Shown here: piece after piece, positions 14,107-18,995 of the stretch
Layout: every line of letters starts with the position of its first letter
How positions within the stretch are numbered: the stretch's first letter is position 1
Source of the DNA: an uncultured Lachnoanaerobaculum sp.
GTDB lineage: Bacteria > Bacillota > Clostridia > Lachnospirales > Lachnospiraceae
Assembly (NCBI GenBank): GCA_937925515.1
Contig: CALALP010000030.1
Location: forward strand, 1-18,995
Direction: 5' to 3'
DNA length: 18,995 nt
Position numbers and translations under genes: made by a program
Notes under the pieces: generated by a model
Seen by the model: only the letters and a program-made list of their open reading frames with translations
The model's database searches: none
What the model was told of the DNA's origin: nothing

Positions 14107-15168
14107 ATGAAAGGTTATGCAATGTTGAAAATTGGTGAGTCAGGGTGGATTGAGAAAGATAGACCTGCTTGTGGTCCTATGGATGCTATCGTTAAACCTT
14201 TAGCATTAGCAATCTGTACTTCCGACGTTCATACTCTTTGGGAGGGTGCACTTGGAGAACGCCACAACCTTATTTTAGGACATGAGGGCTGTGGTGAAGT
14301 TGTTGAAGTAGGTTCATTAGTTAAAGACTTCAAACCGGGCGATAGAGTTTTAATTCCTGCAATCACTCCTGATTGGAATTCTTTAGAGGCTCAAGCCGGT
14401 TTTTCAATGCACTCAGGTGGTATGCTTGCCGGCTGGAAATTCTCAAACATTAAAGACGGTGTATTCTCAGAGTTTTTCCATGTAAATGATGCTGACGGAA
14501 ATCTTGCTCTTCTTCCTAAGAATATCAATACTGTTGATGCTTGTATGTTATCAGATATGGTTCCTACAGGTTTCCATGGTGTAGAATTAGCAGATGTTCA
14601 ATATGGCGATACAGTTCTTGTAATTGGTATTGGACCGGTAGGACTTATGTCAGTAGCAGGTGCTAATCTTCGTGGTGCATCAAGAATTATCGCAGTTGGT
14701 ACAAGACAGGTTTGTAGAGATGCTGCTAAGGGCTATGGTGCAACAGACTTTATCGGCTACAAAGACGGCCCTATCGATAAGCAAGTTATGGAACTTACTA
14801 ACAACAAGGGAGTTGACAGAGTTGTTATAGCAGGTGGTGGAGTTGATACATTTGCAGAGGCTGTAAAAGCTTTAAAAGCAGGTGGTAAAATTGGTAATGT
14901 AAACTACCTCGGTTCAGGCGAATTTATCAAGATTCCTCGTGTAGAATGGGGTGTAGGTATGGGACATAAGCTTATCAATGGTGGTTTAATGCCGGGTGGT
15001 AGACTTCGTATGGAAAAACTTTCTTCACTCGTTTCAGCCGGCAAGCTAGATCTTTCTCCTCTTTCAACACATGTATTTGACGGTTGGGATCATTTGGAAG
15101 AGGCTCTATTCCTTATGAGAGATAAACCTGCCGGATTAATCAAACCGGTTGTAAAGATTCAAGATTAA
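14107..15168 (+). CDS. adh: NADP-dependent secondary alcohol dehydrogenase (isopropanol dehydrogenase type)
   Basis: Zinc-dependent medium-chain dehydrogenase that reversibly reduces ketones and aldehydes (acetone to 2-propanol is the classical reaction) with NADPH. The 353 residues align by eye over the full length with clostridial and Thermoanaerobacter secondary alcohol dehydrogenases. The catalytic zinc ligands Cys37, His59, Glu60 and Asp150 are at the family positions; the structural-zinc cysteines of horse-type enzymes are absent, as expected. The Rossmann motif GIGPVG is at 174-179. NADP choice is supported by Gly198, Thr199, Arg200 and Tyr218, matching the phosphate-binding set Gly-Ser-Arg-Tyr of the C. 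beijerinckii enzyme. The start follows AAAGGAG. Codons include CGT/CGC for 4 of 12 arginines and many ATC, AAC and TTC, unlike most neighbours, which suggests high expression. A COG0523 GTPase follows after 3 nt. Confidence 0.94.
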   Translation: MKGYAMLKIGESGWIEKDRPACGPMDAIVKPLALAICTSDVHTLWEGALGERHNLILGHEGCGEVVEVGSLVKDFKPGDRVLIPAITPDWNSLEAQAGFSMHSGGMLAGWKFSNIKDGVFSEFFHVNDADGNLALLPKNINTVDACMLSDMVPTGFHGVELADVQYGDTVLVIGIGPVGLMSVAGANLRGASRIIAVGTRQVCRDAAKGYGATDFIGYKDGPIDKQVMELTNNKGVDRVVIAGGGVDTFAEAVKALKAGGKIGNVNYLGSGEFIKIPRVEWGVGMGHKLINGGLMPGGRLRMEKLSSLVSAGKLDLSPLSTHVFDGWDHLEEALFLMRDKPAGLIKPVVKIQD

Positions 15169-15171
15169 TCT

Positions 15172-16110
15172 ATGAATATTTTGATTGTTTCTGGATTTTT
15201 GGGTGCAGGCAAGACTACATTTATTAAAGAGTTATCCAAAAAAACAAAAAAAGAATTTGCGATATTTGAGAATGAGTATGCCTCCTCAAATGTTGATACT
15301 GATATATTAAAATCAGAACTATCAAAAGAAGAACAAAGGATAAAAATTTGGGAATTGACAGAGGGGTGTATCTGTTGCTCCTCAAAAGGCGATTTTGCAC
15401 AGTCTATTTTAACTATTGCAAATACAATAGACCCTGACTACTTAGTTATTGAGCCTACAGGAGTTGCTAAACTAAGTAATGTCATTAACAATATAAAAAA
15501 GATAGAATATGACAGAATAAAAGTCCTCTCGCCTATTTGTATAGTTGATGCAATAAGTATAAGTAGATATAAAAGTGAATTTCCGGATATTTATCAAGAT
15601 CAAATAAGGTCAGCCTCACAAGTAATTCTATCAAAAATAGAAAACTTTTCAGAAGATGAGATAAATAAAGTTGTCGCATACATTAAAGAAATTAATGATA
15701 AATGCAATGTAACCTTAGAACATTATTCTAAGTTGCCACTAGAATGGTGGAACAGCCTTTTACTTGATTATCAAGATAAGACAGTTGTTAAAACTGATGA
15801 AAATGAGTACGGCTCTAATATTGAAACATTTTCATTAACTAATGTCAGTCCTAATTCAATCGAAGAGTTTATAATATTTCTCGAAGATATTATAAGAAAT
15901 AAGTATGGCAATATTATTCGTGCAAAAGGTAGTCTTTTAGTAAATAATATTAAATTACACTTTGATTTAGCTGACGGAAGATACTCAATTTTATTTACTG
16001 ATGAGGAAGTGGAAAGTAAAGCTGTTTTTATAGGAAATAATATAAAAAAACAAAAGATCAGGGAGATTTTATTTAAAAGATCAAACTACATAAAGATACT
16101 AAAGAAATAG
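15172..16110 (+). CDS. CobW/COG0523-family GTPase, putative metallochaperone
   Basis: G3E-family P-loop GTPase of 312 residues; members insert or deliver metals (zinc, cobalt, iron) to target proteins. Walker A is GFLGAGKTT (8-16), the switch region ENEYA is near 33, and the diagnostic metal-binding CxCC is Cys66-Ile-Cys68-Cys69, followed by EPTG (94-97). The usual NKxD guanine motif appears as SKIEN, a change from consensus. The C-terminal CobW_C-like domain (about 215-312) is diverged, and there is no histidine-rich tail. The ATG lies 3 nt behind the adh stop without a strong ribosome site, so translation is probably coupled to adh, and one terminator closes both. This suggests service to the zinc alcohol dehydrogenase, which is an inference. 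A link to corrinoid metabolism is possible but no corrinoid gene is near. Confidence 0.87.
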   Translation: MNILIVSGFLGAGKTTFIKELSKKTKKEFAIFENEYASSNVDTDILKSELSKEEQRIKIWELTEGCICCSSKGDFAQSILTIANTIDPDYLVIEPTGVAKLSNVINNIKKIEYDRIKVLSPICIVDAISISRYKSEFPDIYQDQIRSASQVILSKIENFSEDEINKVVAYIKEINDKCNVTLEHYSKLPLEWWNSLLLDYQDKTVVKTDENEYGSNIETFSLTNVSPNSIEEFIIFLEDIIRNKYGNIIRAKGSLLVNNIKLHFDLADGRYSILFTDEEVESKAVFIGNNIKKQKIREILFKRSNYIKILKK

Positions 16111-16127
16111 TAATTCCAAATCAAAAG

Positions 16128-16169
16128 GCCTATATTTTCCTATGTATAATGGGAATATAGGCTTTTTTT
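16128..16169 (+). terminator. Intrinsic terminator of the adh-COG0523 operon
   Basis: Arms GCCTATATTTTCC (16128-16140) and GGGAATATAGGC (16151-16162) form a 9-bp perfect stem, extendable by G-U and G-C pairs, around a loop of about 10 nt. Seven T (16163-16169) follow directly. It begins 17 nt behind the stop codon of the GTPase gene. Confidence 0.88.
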
Positions 16170-16192
16170 GTGATTCCATATCCCCTAAAAAG

Positions 16193-16201
16193 TGCTATAA
16201 T
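16193..16201 (+). promoter_or_regulatory. Extended -10 promoter of the M20 peptidase gene
   Basis: TGCTATAAT is a perfect -10 hexamer (16196-16201) with the extended TGn in front, 30 nt before the chosen start codon and directly behind the preceding terminator. The -35 region at about 16173-16178 is poor (ATTCCA), as is common with extended -10 promoters. Confidence 0.65.
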
Positions 16202-16231
16202 GAAAACACAAATATATTTAGGAGTAATAAC

Positions 16232-17410
16232 ATGGAAAATAATATTAATGGCTTAGAAAATTATCCCACTGATGCAATTTCACTTACAAAAAAGCTCATC
16301 AGCATTTCAAGTACAGACCCTGGAGATTATGAAATACAAATAGGAAATTACATAAGTAATTGGCTAAAATATCATAATATCTCATTTATTACAGAAGAAG
16401 TTCTTGACGGTAGATTTAATATAATGGCTACACTACCTAGCAAAAACCCTAACATTTCTAATTATTCAGAACTTGTATATATATGCCACATGGATACTGT
16501 GGTTATAGGCAGTGGTTGGAGTATGGACGCACTAACTCCGTATGAAATAGACGGCAAAATATATGGTAGAGGAGCATGTGATATGAAATCAGGACTTGCC
16601 TGTGCTATGTCTACATTAAAAAAATATAGCAAACAAACATTAAACCTACCATTTAAACTAATCTGCACAGTTGATGAAGAAGATTTTATGAGAGGTGTAG
16701 AAAAAGCAATACAATCAGGTTGGGTAAGCTCAAATAGCCTTGTACTTGATACAGAACCCACTGATAACCAAATACAAGTAGCACACAAAGGAAGAGTTTG
16801 GGTTAAAGTTGATGTACAAGGTAAAACAGCCCATGCCTCAAGACCACATATGGGAATTGATGCAGTAGCAGGAATTAGTGAATTTATATCTATTTTTAGA
16901 CAAAAAATCTTAGAATTTCCAAAACATGAAGAACTCGGAAACAGTACCGTTACCTTTGGGCAAATACAAGGAGGATACAGACCTTATGTTGTACCTGACT
17001 CTGCCACAGTATGGATAGATATAAGAACAGTACCCCCTTTAACCTCTGAAAAAATTGAAAACTGTCTACAAGAAACCATTTCAAAAGTCAAAGAAACTTT
17101 TAACGGTATAGAAATAAAGTATGAGTTTAACGGAAATAGACCATTTATTGAAAAAGACCCTAACTCCTATCTTTTACAAAAATTAAAGGCTACTTGTGAG
17201 GAAATCTTATCAAAACCTCAAGAAGTTTCATATTTTACAGGCTATACCGATACTGCTGTTATTGCCGGAAAACTTAACAATAAAAACTGCATGTCTTATG
17301 GCCCGGGTAGCTTAAATTTAGCACATAAACCTGATGAATATGTACCAATAGAAGATATAAAAAGATGCGAGAAAGTCCTACAAAAACTTATTGAAAATAC
17401 ATGCAAATAG
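16232..17410 (+). CDS. M20 family metallopeptidase (ArgE/DapE/YgeY type)
   Basis: Zinc-dependent amidohydrolase of 392 residues in the family of acetylornithine deacetylase, succinyl-diaminopimelate desuccinylase and the YgeY hydrolases; the substrate is not determined by sequence. Two-metal site residues are visible: His86 and Asp88 in CHMDT, Asp117 in GRGACD, catalytic Glu149 and ligand Glu150 in VDEED, Glu175 in DTEPTDN and His365 near the C-terminus in AHKPDEYV. A lid/dimerisation domain lies about 185-290 (GKTAHASRPHMG). The frame is open 30 codons further upstream, but that start (16142) falls in the terminator hairpin of the previous operon. The ATG at 16232 has AGGAG 7 nt upstream and a -10 box 30 nt upstream. 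It is a single-gene transcript. YgeY-like is the closest fit by its DTEPTDN and AHKGR motifs, with moderate certainty. Confidence 0.9.
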   Translation: MENNINGLENYPTDAISLTKKLISISSTDPGDYEIQIGNYISNWLKYHNISFITEEVLDGRFNIMATLPSKNPNISNYSELVYICHMDTVVIGSGWSMDALTPYEIDGKIYGRGACDMKSGLACAMSTLKKYSKQTLNLPFKLICTVDEEDFMRGVEKAIQSGWVSSNSLVLDTEPTDNQIQVAHKGRVWVKVDVQGKTAHASRPHMGIDAVAGISEFISIFRQKILEFPKHEELGNSTVTFGQIQGGYRPYVVPDSATVWIDIRTVPPLTSEKIENCLQETISKVKETFNGIEIKYEFNGNRPFIEKDPNSYLLQKLKATCEEILSKPQEVSYFTGYTDTAVIAGKLNNKNCMSYGPGSLNLAHKPDEYVPIEDIKRCEKVLQKLIENTCK

Positions 17411-17414
17411 GTAA

Positions 17415-17443
17415 TTGACAGAGCTACCAAACTGTGCTAAACT
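17415..17443 (+). promoter_or_regulatory. Promoter of tRNA-Thr
   Basis: A perfect -35 box TTGACA (17415-17420) and TAAACT (17438-17443) are 17 nt apart, with an extended TGC before the -10. Transcription would begin near 17450, about 7 nt before the mature tRNA. It starts only 4 nt behind the peptidase stop codon. Confidence 0.75.
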
Positions 17444-17456
17444 TGTACAGTATTTT

Positions 17457-17529
17457 GCTGATGTGGCACAGGAGGTAGCGCACCTCATTGGTAGTGAGGA
17501 GGTCACGGGTTCGACTCCCGTCATCAGCT
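17457..17529 (+). tRNA. tRNA-Thr (anticodon GGT)
   Basis: The cloverleaf can be drawn by hand: a 7-bp acceptor stem (17457-17463 with 17522-17528), T8, a D arm with A14, G18-G19 and A21, a 5-bp anticodon stem (17483-17487 with 17495-17499), loop TTGGTAG with anticodon GGT at 17490-17492, and a 5-bp T stem with loop TTCGACT. It reads threonine codons ACC and ACU. The discriminator is T at 17529, and CCA is not encoded. The D stem has an A-C mismatch at positions 12-23, which is unusual but leaves three pairs. Confidence 0.95.
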
Positions 17530-17532
17530 TAT

Positions 17533-17562
17533 AAAAAAAGCACCGTAAATGGTGCTTTTTTT
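17533..17562 (+). terminator. Bidirectional intrinsic terminator behind tRNA-Thr
   Basis: GCACC and GGTGC (17540-17544, 17551-17555) form a stem with a 6-nt loop, flanked by seven A on the left and seven T on the right that extend the pairing to 12 bp. It ends the tRNA transcript on the plus strand. In the other direction it can end the EXLDI gene cluster, whose last stop codon is at 17625. Confidence 0.88.
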
Positions 17563-17624
17563 GTGTTTCGTGTTGTAAATTTTAAACTCTTAGTAAGTCT
17601 ACATTAATATTTCTTACATATCAA

Positions 17625-17993
17625 TCAAATATCTAGGTATTCTACAATCTCTCCATTTTGCTCTTTCTTAATTATTTTATCAATAATTTCACCTTTTAAG
17701 TAAGTCCTGAATTTTTCTAATTGTGGTGATACCTCAAATATTACTTCTCTCTTTATACAATTAGGATCAAAACTTGAATTATATTTTTCTTTATCTGACC
17801 AATAATTCCAATTTACATCTGTCCTTTGATAGTAGACATAATTTTGCTTTTTAGTAATGTAAATTCTCTTAGAAATCAACGTTTTTCTATTCTCAGATTC
17901 ACAAACCTCAGAATATAACTTTCTTCCCTCAAATACTTTATACTCACTAATACTATCATTTGAAACATTTAATTTAATTTCTTTATAGTCCAT
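17625..17993 (-). CDS. EXLDI-family protein of unknown function
   Basis: Small soluble protein of 122 residues with no signal peptide or membrane segment. The C-terminus EIVEYLDI carries the Glu-x-Leu-Asp-Ile ending that names the EXLDI family. The N-terminal pattern (MDYKEIKLNVS, then FEGRKLYSEV, then RIYITKKQNYVYYQRTD with aromatic residues) also fits my knowledge of this family. Members are found in Firmicutes and Actinobacteria and have no established function. The ATG follows AAAGGAG at 7-nt spacing. A stretch of about 114 nt with its own promoter candidates separates it from the upstream NTF2-like gene, so it may be transcribed alone; the bidirectional terminator lies behind it. Assignment to the family rests on recognition by eye. 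Confidence 0.75.
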   Translation of the reverse strand: MDYKEIKLNVSNDSISEYKVFEGRKLYSEVCESENRKTLISKRIYITKKQNYVYYQRTDVNWNYWSDKEKYNSSFDPNCIKREVIFEVSPQLEKFRTYLKGEIIDKIIKKEQNGEIVEYLDI

Positions 17994-18014
17994 AATAATA
18001 CTCCTTTTCTTATA

Positions 18015-18054
18015 TATATAATTCTCAAGGTCTTTGATAACAATTTAAATTATA
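18015..18054 (-). promoter_or_regulatory. Candidate promoters of the EXLDI gene
   Basis: Two overlapping possibilities lie on the minus strand. TATAAT at 18054-18049 has an extended TGG in front and would give a leader of about 48 nt. TTGTTA at 18043-18038 with TATATA at 18020-18015, 17 nt apart, would give a leader of about 15 nt. The sequence does not decide between them. Confidence 0.45.
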
Positions 18055-18107
18055 CCACTCGTTAATAGAATGTTGTATATATGTTTAGTTCTATATTAAA
18101 CTTAAAA

Positions 18108-18521
18108 CTAATCAGCTTTTTCATCTCCAAATAAAGGAGTTTCACTCTCCTCATATGGATTATAATTGTTACAATTACAACTAAATTCCTTTAATGCCTT
18201 TATCCTATTATCATCTGTCCAAGTAATCAAGGAAATGCCGTCAAACTCATCAATAACTTTATCATTCATTTTACATTTAAAATACCACTCTACAATAGTC
18301 TGATTTTCCTTGTGAAAAAATTGCTTAATGTCCCATGCAAGAACTTTTCCCCTTGTATTCCATTCATTAAACCAATGTTTCACTGTTTGACGATTTTCAT
18401 ATTTAGGACACCAACATTCTATATAAACTACATCATCTGAAAAAATGTCATCTATTCCTAGGTCTTGTTGCTTAAGCCACATATCAAACCAAAGTTTAAT
18501 AATCTTTTCCCTTTCACTCAT
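18108..18521 (-). CDS. NTF2-like / SnoaL-like domain protein
   Basis: Cytoplasmic protein of 137 residues that looks like a single nuclear-transport-factor-2-like (SnoaL-like) cone fold. It has an N-terminal helix (REKIIKLWFDMWLKQQ), the acidic DDIFSDDVVYIE turn, a long central region with VKHWFNEWNTRGKVLAWDIKQFF, and strands ending in EFDGISLITWTDDNRIKALKEF. That last pattern, with the gap before a short Cys/Asn-rich tail, is typical for this superfamily. Such proteins can be small-molecule isomerases, binding proteins or stress proteins; no function can be named. The ATG follows AGGAG at 5-nt spacing. It starts 40 nt behind the stop of the next gene upstream (to the right), so the two are probably one transcript. 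Confidence 0.7.
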   Translation of the reverse strand: MSEREKIIKLWFDMWLKQQDLGIDDIFSDDVVYIECWCPKYENRQTVKHWFNEWNTRGKVLAWDIKQFFHKENQTIVEWYFKCKMNDKVIDEFDGISLITWTDDNRIKALKEFSCNCNNYNPYEESETPLFGDEKAD

Positions 18522-18561
18522 TAAATCTCCTAAAACATTAATGTCGTATCAAATAAATATC

Positions 18562-18995
18562 TTACTGTTTATCAATCTCAATTCTTAGACTATCTAAAAC
18601 TTCAATATAACTAAGACTTAGCTGATACTCATCTACACTCCCCACCAAATCATCATCTAGTTTGTATTCACCCTTGTATACGGCAATAATGTCAGCCATA
18701 TTTTTATCAGTTTCAGTATTTATCACAGCTGATGTTACATTATTATTTTTATCTAAATTCACATCATAAAATACTATCTTCAAATCTTCATTAACAATAT
18801 TTTGCATATCTCCAAGTTCTTTTGGTAATTTTAGTTTACCTATACCTGCATTATGATGAAGTCTTACAGTACCGTCGTCCATGGCTATTCTTTCCGGTTT
18901 ATTACTAAAATTCTCACTATATATATTATATCCAAAAAATATTAGTATAATAGCTAATGGAATCAACACTACCATTCTACCGTAACTTTTAAAAT
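18562..18995 (-). CDS. Membrane-anchored hypothetical protein, 5' end outside the window
   Basis: I do not recognise this protein. The frame is open to the right edge of the window. An ATG at 18975 exists but has no ribosome site, and the codons before it (18978-18993) encode F-K-S-Y-G-R, a basic stretch fitting the cytoplasmic flank of a membrane segment, so the true start is probably further right. Visible features are one N-terminal hydrophobic helix (VVLIPLAIILIFFGY) and about 120 predominantly polar residues outside the membrane. No lipobox cysteine is present. The extracytoplasmic part has strand-like patterns and many Asp, Asn and Lys. It lies 40 nt upstream of the NTF2-like gene in the same direction. 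Incomplete, so length and start are unknown. Confidence 0.6.
   Translation of the reverse strand, partial: FKSYGRMVVLIPLAIILIFFGYNIYSENFSNKPERIAMDDGTVRLHHNAGIGKLKLPKELGDMQNIVNEDLKIVFYDVNLDKNNNVTSAVINTETDKNMADIIAVYKGEYKLDDDLVGSVDEYQLSLSYIEVLDSLRIEIDKQ

Noticed and set aside
16142..16231. A 30-residue N-terminal extension of the M20 peptidase.
   Set aside because: It begins inside the terminator of the preceding operon, has no ribosome site and covers the -10 promoter box. The ATG at 16232 has AGGAG at the right distance.
17421..17440. Resemblance of the reverse complement to a tRNA D arm (TAGCACAG...GGTAG), suggesting a tRNA remnant.
   Set aside because: The match is short and needs an insertion, and the same bases form the 17-nt spacer of a very good tRNA promoter.

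Overview
The window looks like chromosomal DNA of an AT-rich, Gram-positive, strictly anaerobic member of the class Clostridia. The pointers are the electron-bifurcating NfnAB enzyme, a clostridial-type NADP-dependent secondary alcohol dehydrogenase, a clostridial-type dihydrofolate reductase, the ribF-rpsO-pnp order, strong AGGAGG-type ribosome sites and a giant Cna-B-type surface protein. Family-level placement is not possible from the sequence alone.

Layout. (a) About 74-2884, minus strand: the nfnA-nfnB operon for NADH-dependent ferredoxin:NADP+ oxidoreductase, with a small GNAT acetyltransferase overlapping its end and an intrinsic terminator behind it. (b) 3101-3984, minus: a DtxR-type, probably iron-sensing repressor followed after 17 nt by dihydrofolate reductase; a 17-bp palindrome overlaps its likely promoter. 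(c) 4141-9789, minus: one 5.6-kb gene for a secreted protein with a signal peptide, a low-complexity stalk and eleven Cna-B-like repeats, without an LPXTG signal. (d) 10245-13800, minus: ribF, rpsO and pnp, with a structured RNA leader before rpsO and an intrinsic terminator between rpsO and pnp. (e) 14107-16110, plus: a zinc alcohol dehydrogenase and, 3 nt behind it, a CobW/COG0523 GTPase, closed by a strong terminator. (f) 16232-17410, plus: an M20 metallopeptidase. (g) 17457-17529, plus: tRNA-Thr(GGU), followed by a bidirectional terminator. (h) 17625 to the right edge, minus: an EXLDI-family protein, then an NTF2/SnoaL-like protein and a membrane-anchored protein that runs off the window.

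Most of the window is housekeeping or redox metabolism: Nfn moves electrons between NADPH, NAD+ and ferredoxin, and the alcohol dehydrogenase uses NADP(H) to reduce ketones or aldehydes, so the two could share the NADPH pool. The accessory part is the Cna-B protein. I see no phage, IS element, CRISPR array or defence system. The observations most worth a second look are the Cna-B array (block duplication, loss of the isopeptide lysine, ambiguous start codon), the possible S15 leader RNA, the alcohol dehydrogenase/COG0523 pair, and the palindrome over the dtxR-type promoter.
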